Below, one piece after another: positions 9,001 to 17,978 of a stretch of 28,408 nucleotides of DNA. This stretch comes from UBA11650 sp963997925. Its GTDB lineage: Bacteria; Chloroflexota; Dehalococcoidia; Lucifugimonadales; UBA3495. The first letter of the stretch is position 1. Each line of letters starts with the position of its first letter. The stretch is taken from assembly GCA_963997925.1 (NCBI GenBank), contig CAXEOX010000033.1, positions 1-28,408 on the forward strand, given 5' to 3'. Below the pieces are notes generated by a model. That model was given only the letters and a program-made list of their open reading frames with translations. It searched no databases and was not told where the DNA came from. The translations under genes were made by a program, and so were the position numbers.

Positions 9001-9853
9001 GACCCACCTGGGCTGGGCAGCCAAGGTACTCAATTTCAAAGCTAAAACTCCGGTGTTCGACGGTGCCCGGGACGACTCCATCGAGGACGCCTTGGCCCGG
9101 GCATGGTTCGTTCAGCGAGCCAATGCCATCAACATCGGCCCGGCCGACGAACCAACCGAGATTGATCAAGCAAAGTTAACTGCTTGGCTTGCCGATCAAG
9201 GATACGACGCCAAGCGGATATTTGACACGGAGATTTTCGGAGAAGCTCAGGAAGCCTGCCTACGCCTTTGGCTTAAAGAAGAGGCTGGCGAAGACCCCAG
9301 CGGTCAATCCTTGGAAGAAATGAAAAATACCGCCCTGCGCGTGCACCGCGAGCATCGCATCGCCCCTCCCACGTTCGGCAAGTTCGAGTTGTTCGACGGT
9401 CGGTCCGGCGAATCCTTCGATCAGCTGGTCACCGTGGGTACGATTTACATCTTGAAGCTCATCCACTTGGTGGAGGACAAGATTCACGCGCGGTCCACCG
9501 GTCCCTACTCCATGATTACCCAACAGCCACTGGGCGGCAAAGCACAATTCGGCGGCCAGCGGTTCGGCGAGATGGAAGTCTGGGCACTGGAAGCATACAG
9601 CGCAGCCTACAATTTGCAGGAGGTCCTGACGGTTAAATCCGACGATGTGGCGGGCCGCGTTAAGACTTACGAGGCAATCGTTAAGGGAGAGACCATCGGG
9701 CAGCCCGGCGTGCCGGAGTCCTTCAACGTTCTTCTGAAAGAACTTCAGAGTCTTGGCCTCTCGGTCGAGTTATTGAACGAGGACGTCCGCCCACCGTTGA
9801 CCCAGGGAATATCAGACGATACCGAGCTTTATCAGCCGATGGAGGCAGATTAA
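6077..9853 (+). CDS. rpoB: DNA-directed RNA polymerase beta subunit
   Basis: Beta subunit of the transcribing core enzyme (1258 aa). The rifampicin-pocket region is clear at residues 419-443 (GGSQLSQFMDQTNPLAEL then THKRRLSALG), with the Gln425, Asp428, His438 and Ser443 positions that are usually found in rifampicin-sensitive enzymes. Further landmarks are PIETPEGPNIGL, GDKMAGRHGNKG (from residue 924) and the highly conserved C-terminal block with QPLGGKAQFGGQRFGEMEVW. ATG 6077 is preceded by AAGGAGA with 6-nt spacing. The stop TAA overlaps the rpoC ATG by one base, so translation of the two large subunits is coupled. The usual upstream ribosomal protein genes rplJ/rplL are absent; a strong promoter sits directly before this gene instead. 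Confidence 0.98.
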   Translation: MVVPATQNGHALALPQTKSYARIPQVLDVPNLIQSQLQSYEWFRNDALREVYEEISPIADYTSKKYELHFAEHYFRTPKYSPQECKEREITFSQPLYVRTRLVMKETGEIKEQEIFMGDIPMMTPNGTFIINGAERVVVSQLVRSPGIYFVYERNAASNRNLCYAKLIPSRGAWLEFETSAKDILSVKVDRKRKVSATTFLRALGIASDDKILEMFADVDIDENHQYIKSTLNKDPVIETKELNYKEDDLRALWEWLHPDDAYDVDQAKRIANAQIEFYRRLRPGEPPSLENSRNLIRNLFFVARRYDLGRVGRYKLNRRLSQTDNAELMTLTVDDVISVIRHIILINHGDGKPDDIDHLGNRRVRAVGELVQNQVRVGLLRMERMVKEKMTLVDPEAAAPQGLVNIRPVVAAVREFFGGSQLSQFMDQTNPLAELTHKRRLSALGPGGLSRERAGFDVRDVHFSHYGRICPIETPEGPNIGLLSSLASYARINPYGFIESPYRRVYKSLSCTSADLKGRTVTETVVDQEGKAIVNKGRAIGANRIAALNQLPKGTMINVRPFVGAIGEDILYLSADQEETYRVAQANSVLDELNQFAEDRVELRVGEEYMQDASSTVDLMDVSPMQIMSVSAALIPFLEHDDANRALMGSNMQRQAVPLLRPQAPIIGTGIEGRVARDSGQVVLALASGVVTSVTGREIVVTDAEGVEHNHTLIKFARTNQGTCFDQRPSVARGDIVEQGGVLADSSSTEDGDLALGQNVLVAFMSWEGYNYEDAIILSERLVKDDYFTSTHIEKHEMEARETKLGPEEITRDIPNVGETSLRDLDERGIIRIGADVGPGDILVGKVTPKGETELTAEEKLLRAIFGEKSRDVKDTSLRVPHGERGKVIEVKVLNRGNRDDLPPGVNEAVRVWIAQTRKISVGDKMAGRHGNKGVVARILPEEDMPYMADGTPVDIILNPIGVPSRMNLGQVLETHLGWAAKVLNFKAKTPVFDGARDDSIEDALARAWFVQRANAINIGPADEPTEIDQAKLTAWLADQGYDAKRIFDTEIFGEAQEACLRLWLKEEAGEDPSGQSLEEMKNTALRVHREHRIAPPTFGKFELFDGRSGESFDQLVTVGTIYILKLIHLVEDKIHARSTGPYSMITQQPLGGKAQFGGQRFGEMEVWALEAYSAAYNLQEVLTVKSDDVAGRVKTYEAIVKGETIGQPGVPESFNVLLKELQSLGLSVELLNEDVRPPLTQGISDDTELYQPMEAD

Positions 9854-12800
9854 TGGTCAGAATGGCGGACAGGGCAGAAACCCGCGGCACCAATTTCAAT
9901 GCGATTCGAATATCGATAGCCTCTCCGGAGCAGATCATGAACTGGTCTCACGGCGAGGTAACCAAGCCTGAGACCATCAACTACCGCACGCTACGGCCGG
10001 AGAAAGATGGTCTGTTCTGCGAGCGGCTTTTCGGCCCCACCAAGGACTGGGAATGCTTCTGCGGTAAGTACAAGCGTATCCGGTACCGTGGCGTGGTCTG
10101 TGACCGCTGCGGCGTGGAGGTCACCCGGTCCAAGGTCCGGCGGGAGCGCATGGGCCATATCCGGCTGGCCGCTCCGGCAGCCCATATCTGGTTCAGCAAG
10201 ACTACCCCCAGCCGGCTGGGTCTACTGTTGGACCTCTCGCCCAGAAATCTGGAGCGGGTCCTGTACTTCGCCCAGCACATAATCGTGTCGGTGGATGAGG
10301 ACGCCCGCCAGGAAACCATTGAGGAAGAGCGGGCCAGATACGACCTGGAAGTTGAAAAGCGCCAGAAGGCGTCCGAGGCGGAACTGGAAGTCATCCGCCA
10401 GAAGATTACTGAGCTGGAAGAAACCCCCGACAGTCCTGAAGTCGAAGTAGAGCGTATGACCGCCATGGTGGAGCTGGACGCTGTCAAAGACCGTCTGGCC
10501 ACCGAAGAGGGAGCACTCGAGCAACAGCTTCAAGCCAGCATCGACGAACTGGACGACCTTAGGGTTCACAAGTTGATCGCCGAGTCCCGCTATCGCGAAC
10601 TGAAGGAACACTACGGCAATGTTTTCCAGGCCGGCATGGGCGCCGAAGCAATTCTGGAGATTCTGCGGAGCATCGACCTTGAGGCGCTGCGGGACTTCCT
10701 GATCAACGAGATGCAGGCCACCTCCGGTCAACGGAGAAAGAAGGCCATCAAACGGCTGCGGGTGATTGAGTCATTCCGCCGCAGCGGCAACCGGGTTGAG
10801 GATATGATTCTTTCGATCCTCCCCGTGCTACCGCCCGAACTGCGCCCCATGGTTCAGCTCGACGGCGGCCGGTTCGCCACCAGCGACCTGAACGATCTCT
10901 ACCGCCGCGTCATCAACCGGAACAACCGGCTGAAACGGCTCATGGACCTTGGCGCGCCTGAGATTATCATTCGCAACGAGAAGCGGATGCTGCAAGAAGC
11001 GGTGGACGCCCTGATAGACAACGGGCGCCGCGGACGGCCCATCCAAGGCAGTCATAACCACAAGCTCAAGTCTCTGTCCGACCTCCTGCGAGGCAAGCAG
11101 GGGCGCTTCCGCCAGAACTTGCTGGGCAAGCGCGTCGATTACAGCGGACGCTCGGTGATTGTGGTAGGCCCCGAACTGAAGATGCACGAGTGCGGTCTGC
11201 CCAAGCGGATGGCTTTGGAGCTGTTCAAGCCCTTCGTCATGCACCGGTTGGCCGTGTTGGGGATAGCCCCCAACATCAAGAATGCCAAGCGCATGGTGGA
11301 GCGGAACCGGGCGGAGGTCTGGGACATTCTGGAAGACGTGATTAAGGACCGTCCGGTCCTGCTGAATCGCGCTCCCACACTGCACCGTTTGGGTATCCAA
11401 GCCTTCATGCCGGTGCTGATTGAAGGCAATGCGATCCAGATTCATCCTCTGGTCTGCTCGGCGTTCAATGCTGACTTCGACGGCGACCAGATGGCGGTTC
11501 ACGTTCCCCTATCCCGAATGGCGGTACTGGAAGCTAAAGAAGCCATGCTCAGCACCCACAACATGCTTTCGCCGGCCTCCGGTGACCCGTTGGTCGCCCC
11601 GACGTTGGACATGGTTATGGGCTGCTATTACCTGACGGACATTCGTGAAGACGCCCAAGGCGAAGGCTTGAAGTTCTTCGATTTCGACGAGGCCCGGATC
11701 GCTCATGCATCCGAGTTGATTGACTTGCAGGCCCGCATTCAGGTGCGGTATATAGATGGTTCCGATCACGAGGGTTGGTTAGAAACAAGCTTGGGCAGGC
11801 TGATATTCAACGAGATTCTGCCTGATTCGCTGGGTTACAAAAACAGCCTGATGGACCGTTACGCACTCAAGGATCTGACCGCTGAGTTGTACCGGACTTC
11901 GACGAACGATGAAACATCGGAAGTGCTGGACAAGGTTAAGAGTCTGGGATTCCATTACGCCACTGTTTCCGGCATAACCATCGCCATCAACGACATCCAG
12001 GTTTCGAACAGGAAACCCGCGATATTAAAGGAAGCCGCTCAGATGGTCAGCGGCTTCGAGGATCAGTTCCTGTCCGGCCTAATCTCCGAAGAAGAGCGCT
12101 ACTCCAAAACAGTAGAGGCTTGGACCTGGGCATCAGACCAAACCACCGTCCTAGTGGAAGAGGATCTACCCAACTACGGTGGCATCGCCGTGATGGCCCG
12201 TTCCGGAGCCAAAGGTAACATCTCCCAGATCAAACAGATGGCCGGGATGCGCGGGCTGATGAGCAACCCCAAGGGGAAAATCATCGACCTTCCCATCACC
12301 TCCAGCTTCCGTGAAGGGCTGACCGCCTTGGAGTACTTCATCTCCACTCACGGAGCCCGGAAGGGCCTAGCCGACACCGCTCTAAGGACCGCCGACAGCG
12401 GATACCTGACCCGGCGGTTGATCGACATCGCCCAAGAGGTCATCATTCTGGAAGATGACTGCGGGACGATTGATGCCTACACGATGTGGGCGCGGGAAGA
12501 AGACCCGCTCCACTCTTCGCTACAGCAGGGCATATTGGGCCGAATGGCCGCTGGCCCGGTAGTTCACCCGGAAACCGGAGAGATTCTGGTTGACCGCAAC
12601 GAGCAGATCGACGAGACCATAGCTCAAAACATCGTCGATGCGGGAGTCAACGAAGTATCCGTAAGGTCGGCATTGACCTGTGAATCCCACCGCGGCCTCT
12701 GCAAGATGTGCTACGGACGGCTTCCAGCCACGGGATTGACTGTCCAAGAAGGGCAAGCAGTCGGCATCATCGCAGCCCAAAGCATCGGTGAACCGGGCAC

Positions 12801-14058
12801 TCAACTCACCATGCGTACGTTCCACACCGGCGGTGTTGCCGGTCTGGACATCACCAGCGGTCTGCCCCGGGTTGAAGAGCTGTTTGAGGCTCGAGTACCC
12901 AAGGGCGCCGCGATTTTGGCGGATATCGACGGCACCGTCTCCGTGGAGATTGAGGAAGAAGGCCGCAGGCTTCGCTTGGTCAGCCGGGAAGAATTCCGCG
13001 AAGACTATGCGCTGCCCGAAAACGCCGACCTCCACGTGGAAGACGGCGAATACGTTGAGCCGGGCGAGATTCTCGCCAGCACCACGGCTGCCCTGACCGG
13101 TGAAGACGGTGCAGAAGAAGTAACCCCTCCCGAGCCTGCGGAGCAAGTTGTGGCCAACATCGGCGGCCGGGTGGAACTCAGTCCGGGTCTGGTTTCCATC
13201 ATCTGGGAAGATGTGGAAGAGCGGGAGCACATCATACCCGTCTCCGCCCGCATTCTGGTAAAGGACGACGACTTGGTCAAGGCGGGAGACGCGTTGATCA
13301 GCGGACCGCTGAACCCCCACGATATCCTGCATATCCGGGGTAAAGACGAACTGCAACGGTACATGGTGGATGAGGTCCAGCAGGTATACAAGTCCCAGGG
13401 GGTGAGCATCCACGACAAGCATATCGAGATTATCCTGCGCCAGATGCTGCGCCGGGTCCAGGTGGAATCCACCGGTGACACGGACTACATCCCAGGCCAG
13501 ATGGTAGACAAGTTCGAGTTCCAGGAAAAGAACGCCAAGGTCTTGGCCGAAGGTGGCGAACCCGCCACCGCCAAGTCCATGCTTCTAGGTGTAACCAGGG
13601 CTTCCCTTCTCACCGATAGCTTCCTGTCGGCGGCCTCCTTCCAGGAGACTACCAGGGTGCTGACGCAAGCAGCGGTAAGCGGAGCGCAAGACTGGCTACA
13701 GGGCTTGAAGGAAAATGTTATCATCGGCCGGCTGATCCCGGCGCGGATAACCATCCCCGGGATGGACAAGCTGCTGGAGCCGGAACCCGTTCCGGAACTG
13801 GCCGGTGTCGCCCCCGGTGGCTGGTTGGGCATGGGAGGCCAGACCGAAGAGGCTAACGAATTCTCTGCTCCCACGGCAGAACGGAGTAGCGAAGAGGCCG
13901 ACCTTTTGGCCGACGTAGCCAATTTCTTCGGCACAGCGGAGTCCGATGACGACGCCCCCACAGAGGGTGAAGTGGATGCCGCCCCAGGTGAAGAGGACGA
14001 AGATGCCAGCACCGCTGGCCTGGAAACGCCCTCACCCGATGGCGAGCCGCAGGAGTAA
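9853..14058 (+). CDS. rpoC: DNA-directed RNA polymerase beta' subunit
   Basis: Catalytic beta' subunit (1401 aa). The N-terminal zinc site is Cys68, Cys70, Cys83 and Cys86; the catalytic Mg motif NADFDGD is at 539-545; the second zinc site is Cys870, Cys943, Cys950 and Cys953. A highly charged coiled-coil-like insert follows the zinc finger (about residues 150-260), as in several non-proteobacterial lineages. The final 71 residues (1331-1401) form an acidic, Ser/Pro/Ala-rich, probably disordered tail in which about one third of residues are Asp or Glu. The start at 9853 overlaps the rpoB stop (TAATG), with SD GGAGG at 9841-9845. A weak 5-bp stem (14073-14088) follows the stop without a U-tract, so read-through into pyrD is likely. 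Confidence 0.98.
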   Translation: MVRMADRAETRGTNFNAIRISIASPEQIMNWSHGEVTKPETINYRTLRPEKDGLFCERLFGPTKDWECFCGKYKRIRYRGVVCDRCGVEVTRSKVRRERMGHIRLAAPAAHIWFSKTTPSRLGLLLDLSPRNLERVLYFAQHIIVSVDEDARQETIEEERARYDLEVEKRQKASEAELEVIRQKITELEETPDSPEVEVERMTAMVELDAVKDRLATEEGALEQQLQASIDELDDLRVHKLIAESRYRELKEHYGNVFQAGMGAEAILEILRSIDLEALRDFLINEMQATSGQRRKKAIKRLRVIESFRRSGNRVEDMILSILPVLPPELRPMVQLDGGRFATSDLNDLYRRVINRNNRLKRLMDLGAPEIIIRNEKRMLQEAVDALIDNGRRGRPIQGSHNHKLKSLSDLLRGKQGRFRQNLLGKRVDYSGRSVIVVGPELKMHECGLPKRMALELFKPFVMHRLAVLGIAPNIKNAKRMVERNRAEVWDILEDVIKDRPVLLNRAPTLHRLGIQAFMPVLIEGNAIQIHPLVCSAFNADFDGDQMAVHVPLSRMAVLEAKEAMLSTHNMLSPASGDPLVAPTLDMVMGCYYLTDIREDAQGEGLKFFDFDEARIAHASELIDLQARIQVRYIDGSDHEGWLETSLGRLIFNEILPDSLGYKNSLMDRYALKDLTAELYRTSTNDETSEVLDKVKSLGFHYATVSGITIAINDIQVSNRKPAILKEAAQMVSGFEDQFLSGLISEEERYSKTVEAWTWASDQTTVLVEEDLPNYGGIAVMARSGAKGNISQIKQMAGMRGLMSNPKGKIIDLPITSSFREGLTALEYFISTHGARKGLADTALRTADSGYLTRRLIDIAQEVIILEDDCGTIDAYTMWAREEDPLHSSLQQGILGRMAAGPVVHPETGEILVDRNEQIDETIAQNIVDAGVNEVSVRSALTCESHRGLCKMCYGRLPATGLTVQEGQAVGIIAAQSIGEPGTQLTMRTFHTGGVAGLDITSGLPRVEELFEARVPKGAAILADIDGTVSVEIEEEGRRLRLVSREEFREDYALPENADLHVEDGEYVEPGEILASTTAALTGEDGAEEVTPPEPAEQVVANIGGRVELSPGLVSIIWEDVEEREHIIPVSARILVKDDDLVKAGDALISGPLNPHDILHIRGKDELQRYMVDEVQQVYKSQGVSIHDKHIEIILRQMLRRVQVESTGDTDYIPGQMVDKFEFQEKNAKVLAEGGEPATAKSMLLGVTRASLLTDSFLSAASFQETTRVLTQAAVSGAQDWLQGLKENVIIGRLIPARITIPGMDKLLEPEPVPELAGVAPGGWLGMGGQTEEANEFSAPTAERSSEEADLLADVANFFGTAESDDDAPTEGEVDAAPGEEDEDASTAGLETPSPDGEPQE

Positions 14059-14127
14059 CGGATTCTCAAACCGGCAGTGCGGCCTGCCATAAAATCTAAA
14101 TAGCGAGATTGAGAGAAGGGGGGTAAT

Positions 14128-15084
14128 GTGGGCTTATCCGTGGACCTGGCGCCCAATAACCCCCATCATCTCAAACTAGCCAATCCGGTGATGATTGCCT
14201 CCGGTACCTTCGGGTACGACGGCTACGGCCGGGGTATCACTCCAGACATGGACCTTGGTCGTCTGGGGGCTGTCATTCCCAAGACTGTTACCCGTCTTCC
14301 CCGGGAGGGGAACCCCGAACCCCGTTGGCATCCACCGTCCTTCCGCCAGGCATTGGAGGACGGTGAGACCACATTCCTTAACTCCATAGGCTTAACCAAT
14401 CCCGGCATCGAAGCCGCCCTCAGCAACCTGGCCCCCGAATGGTCCAAGATGGACGCCACCATGATTCTCAGCCTTTCGGCGGATAGCGTTTCCGAATTTG
14501 GCGAGATGACGGCGATGACCAATGGCGTTTCCGGTTTCCAGGCTATCGAGCTCAACCTAAGCTGTCCCAACATAGAGAACGGGGCCCTTTTTAGCCATAG
14601 CGCCGAGCTTACGGCCAACGCCGTGGCTGCGGTCAAAGAAAACACCGGCCTGCCGGTTCTGGCCAAGCTGGCCCCCAACGTTCCAGACGTAACTGTAATA
14701 GCCCAAGCCGCTGCCAACGCGGGAGCTGACGCCCTCACCATCTCCAACACCCTCCCAGCCATGCAGATCGACATAGAAACCCGCAAGCCGGTGCTGGGAG
14801 CCGTTACCGGAGGCCTGTCGGGCCACGGCTTGAGGCCGGTGGCTCTCGCATTGGTGTACCGGGCCGCGCAAGTGGTAGACATACCGATAATAGGCGTAGG
14901 GGGCATCTTTAACGCCAACCACGCATTGGAGTATTTCTTAGCAGGAGCGTCCGCTATCCAGATTGGGAGCGCAAATCTGGTGGATCTGTGGTCGCCCTTC
15001 CACATCCTGGACGAATTAGAAGTCTATCTTGGCGAAGCTGGCATATCCGACATCAAAGATCTGATCGGCGCCGTCCGGCCTTGA
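14128..15084 (+). CDS. pyrD: Dihydroorotate dehydrogenase, class 1 (probably 1B catalytic subunit)
   Basis: Oxidises dihydroorotate to orotate in pyrimidine biosynthesis using FMN. A 318-aa TIM-barrel protein with the FMN-site start NPVMIASGTFG, NSIGLTNPG, the active-site Cys146 in NLSCPN, the lysine in LAKLAPN, and the phosphate-binding glycines in IIGVGGI. Cysteine rather than serine as the active base marks class 1, and overall similarity points to 1B, which normally works with an electron-transfer subunit PyrK. No pyrK is adjacent. The start is GTG 14128 behind AAGGGGGG (14116-14123); an overlapping ATG at 14126 is in another frame. It lies 69 bp after rpoC on the same strand and is probably co-transcribed from the rpoB promoter. 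Confidence 0.92.
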   Translation: MGLSVDLAPNNPHHLKLANPVMIASGTFGYDGYGRGITPDMDLGRLGAVIPKTVTRLPREGNPEPRWHPPSFRQALEDGETTFLNSIGLTNPGIEAALSNLAPEWSKMDATMILSLSADSVSEFGEMTAMTNGVSGFQAIELNLSCPNIENGALFSHSAELTANAVAAVKENTGLPVLAKLAPNVPDVTVIAQAAANAGADALTISNTLPAMQIDIETRKPVLGAVTGGLSGHGLRPVALALVYRAAQVVDIPIIGVGGIFNANHALEYFLAGASAIQIGSANLVDLWSPFHILDELEVYLGEAGISDIKDLIGAVRP

Positions 15085-15194
15085 GACCCAAACCAAACTC
15101 ACGCTTAAGTTCCCCGGTGATGAATTCAGATGCCTCCTGTACCTAAGCATACGTTTGCGATGAGACCCGGTTAGTCCTGTGTGTGCAAGATGGC

Positions 15195-15215
15195 CTATAT
15201 TTCGCTAAAATATAG
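15195..15215 (+). promoter_or_regulatory. AT-rich inverted repeat upstream of secA
   Basis: CTATATTT (15195-15202) and AAATATAG (15208-15215) form a perfect 8-bp inverted repeat with a 5-nt loop. It contains -10-like hexamers (TAAAAT 15206-15211, TATAGT 15211-15216), but no good -35 sits at the right distance. It may be the secA promoter/operator region or an mRNA structure in the 230-bp pyrD-secA gap. Confidence 0.35.
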
Positions 15216-15314
15216 TGAGCAATTTTCTATCTCATAGAACAAAATGACACACCCTCCGGATTCCGGTGGCAATAGCCGAAATCGCAGGGCAATATCAAGC
15301 AAGGTGGTAGCTGC

Positions 15315-17960
15315 ATGGTTTCCGTGCTACATAAGTTGATCGGCGACACCCCTGAGAAGGCCATCAAGAAATTCTGGCCCATCGCCAGCAAGATTAACCA
15401 ACTGGAAGACTCGATCCAGAAACTAAGCGACAGTCAGCTTAGGGACAAGACAGAAGAATTCAAGACTCGATTATCGGGCCGGGAAACTCTGGACGATTTG
15501 CTCCCCGAAGCGTTCGCAGTGGTGAGGGAAGCGGCGCGGCGAAACCTGGGACAACGACACTATGACGTCCAATTGATTGGCGGCATGGTCCTTCATAAAG
15601 GCCAGATCGCCGAGATGAAAACCGGAGAGGGCAAGACTCTGGTGGCCACCCTGGCCGCCTACCTGAACGCCCTTACCGGCCTTGGCGTCCACGTCGTAAC
15701 CGTCAACGATTACTTGGCCCGCCGCGACCCTACCTGGATGGGGCCGGTCTTCCATGCGCTGGGATTATCCGTAGCCAGCCTCCAGCATGATTCCGCGTAT
15801 CTGTTCGACCCTGAAATGAAAGAAACCCCTGCTCCGGCGAGAGGCGGAGCCTCGGAATCGTTCAAGTCCATGCGCCCCATCAGCCGGGGCGAAGCCTATG
15901 CTGCCGACATCACCTACGGCACTAACAACGAATTCGGCTTCGATTATTTGAGGGACAACATGGCGTTGGAAGCCGCCCAACGGGTACAGCGAGAACTGAA
16001 CTTCGCCGTCGTGGACGAAGTCGACAATATCCTCATCGACGAGGCTCGGACCCCCCTCATCATCAGCGGACCGGCGGAAGAGCCGGTGCAGCACTACTAC
16101 ACCTTCGCCAAACTTGCTCCCCGCCTCCACATCGAGGAAGACTACACCATCGACGAGCGGACCCAAGCCATCTCCCTGAGCCAGGAAGGCATCGGCAAGA
16201 TGGAGCAATGGAGCAAGGTAGGGAACCTGTACGATCCAGAGAACTTCCACTTGGTCCACTACATCGAGAACGCCTTGACCGCCAACATCACCAAGCTGCG
16301 TGACAAAGATTACGTGGTGCGGGAAGGCGAGGTCGTTATCGTCGACGAGTTCACCGGACGGCTTCAGTACGGCCGGCGCTGGTCCGACGGTCTCCATCAA
16401 GCGGTGGAAGCCAAAGAGAACCTGAAGATTCAGCGGGAAAGCATCACCTACGCCACCATCACGCTGCAGAACTACTTCCGGATGTACGGCAAGCTGTCGG
16501 GCATGACCGGTACGGCGGCCACTGAGTCGGACGAATTCATGAAAATATACCGCCTGGACGTGGCCGTGATTCCCACCAACCTTCCCATGGCCCGGGATGA
16601 AGCGGCAGACCTAGTATTTCAGAACGAAGAGGCCAAGTGGAAAAGCGTGGCCGAGTCCATAACGGAGTTGCACGAAAAGGGTCAGCCGGTGCTGATAGGC
16701 ACCACGTCTATCGAAGCGTCGGAGCAACTCAGCGAGCGACTGAAGCGGCGGGGAGTTCCACACCAGATCCTGAACGCCAAGATTCATGAGCAGGAAGCCG
16801 GTATCATTGCCCAAGCAGGTCGCTTGGGAGCGGTAACAGTGTCGACCAACATGGCCGGCCGTGGCACCGACATAATTCTCGGCGGCGGCGACATTGACCG
16901 GAACGACTGGCAGGACGAGCACGAAAAAGTCATAGCCCTAGGCGGGCTCCATGTGCTGGGCACCGAACACCACGACGCCCGCCGTATCGACAACCAGCTT
17001 CGGGGCCGCGCGGGCCGTCAGGGCGACCCCGGCAGTTCCCAATTCTACGTGTCCCTTGAAGACGAGTTGATGGCACGGTTCGGGGGAGAGCGCATCAAAA
17101 CCGTCATGTCATGGACCGGCCTGGATGAGGACGTTCCCATCGAGAACCGCTTGGTCACCAAGTCCATCGGAAGTGCCCAAGTGAAGGTAGAAGGCTATCA
17201 CTTCGACATGCGCAAGCATCTGTTGGACTACGACGATGTCCTGAATCAGCAAAGGGAAATCATCTACGCTGACCGGCATGACATCCTGGACGAACGCGAC
17301 CTGAAGACCAAGATATTGGATATGGTCCGCCACGAGTTCAACGACCTGATGGACGGGCATCTAGCCAGCCGCCACTCCGATGACTGGGACGTGCCGAGCT
17401 TCATCAGTGAACTGGGTGCCATCTGCGATCTGCCGGACTCATTCGCCAACGAGGATCTGGTTTACCAACTCAGCCGGGGGGAGGTTCAGCAGGCGCTGTC
17501 CGACCATGCCGACCAAACCTATGAGTTGCGGGAAGTAGAACTGGGCGCGGATCAGATGCGCGTCCTGGAACGCCTCTTGCTGCTCCGGGCCATCGACACC
17601 CATTGGGTGAGCCACTTGACCTCCATGGAGAACCTGCGTACCGGCATCGGCCTACAAGCCTACGGACAACGTGACCCTCTGGTCGCCTACCGCAGCGAAG
17701 GCCGCAAGATGTTTTTGGACCTGATGAAGCGGATGCAGTACGACGTGGTCCATACTCTGTTCCATGTGGCGGTCAATACACAGCCCGCCAGCGGAGGAAA
17801 CCGGGGGGCCAGAGCAAACGAAAACGCCAGCCCGATGCGGGCGGTCAACAATTCGCAAAGGAACAAGACTCCGGTTGCCACTGAGAAGGTAGGCCGCAAT
17901 GCCGCCTGTCCTTGCGGCAGCGGCAAGAAGTACAAGAGATGCCACGGGGCCAACGCTTAG
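15315..17960 (+). CDS. secA: Preprotein translocase ATPase SecA
   Basis: Motor ATPase that drives secreted proteins through SecYEG at the inner face of the membrane. 881 aa, a full-length SecA. Walker A lies in MKTGEGKT (101-108), the DEAD-type motif is Asp234-Glu-Val-Asp237 followed by ILIDEARTPLIISG, and helicase motifs include TNMAGRGTDI and QLRGRAGRQGDPG. The C-terminus carries the SEC-C zinc motif with Cys865, Cys867, Cys876 and His877, which binds SecB or ribosomes in other bacteria. The linker before it (about 820-860) is low-complexity. ATG 15315 follows AAGGTGG with 7-nt spacing. It is the last gene of the rightward block and is followed by a perfect hairpin. Confidence 0.97.
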   Translation: MVSVLHKLIGDTPEKAIKKFWPIASKINQLEDSIQKLSDSQLRDKTEEFKTRLSGRETLDDLLPEAFAVVREAARRNLGQRHYDVQLIGGMVLHKGQIAEMKTGEGKTLVATLAAYLNALTGLGVHVVTVNDYLARRDPTWMGPVFHALGLSVASLQHDSAYLFDPEMKETPAPARGGASESFKSMRPISRGEAYAADITYGTNNEFGFDYLRDNMALEAAQRVQRELNFAVVDEVDNILIDEARTPLIISGPAEEPVQHYYTFAKLAPRLHIEEDYTIDERTQAISLSQEGIGKMEQWSKVGNLYDPENFHLVHYIENALTANITKLRDKDYVVREGEVVIVDEFTGRLQYGRRWSDGLHQAVEAKENLKIQRESITYATITLQNYFRMYGKLSGMTGTAATESDEFMKIYRLDVAVIPTNLPMARDEAADLVFQNEEAKWKSVAESITELHEKGQPVLIGTTSIEASEQLSERLKRRGVPHQILNAKIHEQEAGIIAQAGRLGAVTVSTNMAGRGTDIILGGGDIDRNDWQDEHEKVIALGGLHVLGTEHHDARRIDNQLRGRAGRQGDPGSSQFYVSLEDELMARFGGERIKTVMSWTGLDEDVPIENRLVTKSIGSAQVKVEGYHFDMRKHLLDYDDVLNQQREIIYADRHDILDERDLKTKILDMVRHEFNDLMDGHLASRHSDDWDVPSFISELGAICDLPDSFANEDLVYQLSRGEVQQALSDHADQTYELREVELGADQMRVLERLLLLRAIDTHWVSHLTSMENLRTGIGLQAYGQRDPLVAYRSEGRKMFLDLMKRMQYDVVHTLFHVAVNTQPASGGNRGARANENASPMRAVNNSQRNKTPVATEKVGRNAACPCGSGKKYKRCHGANA

Positions 17961-17978
17961 GACGCTAGCACGCCCTAT

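Noticed and set aside
12520..13422. 300-codon open frame antisense to rpoC
   Set aside because: Fully inside a conserved rpoC region; a codon-bias shadow.
14223..15005. 260-codon open frame antisense to pyrD
   Set aside because: Shadow of pyrD with low-complexity Ser/Arg/Pro content.
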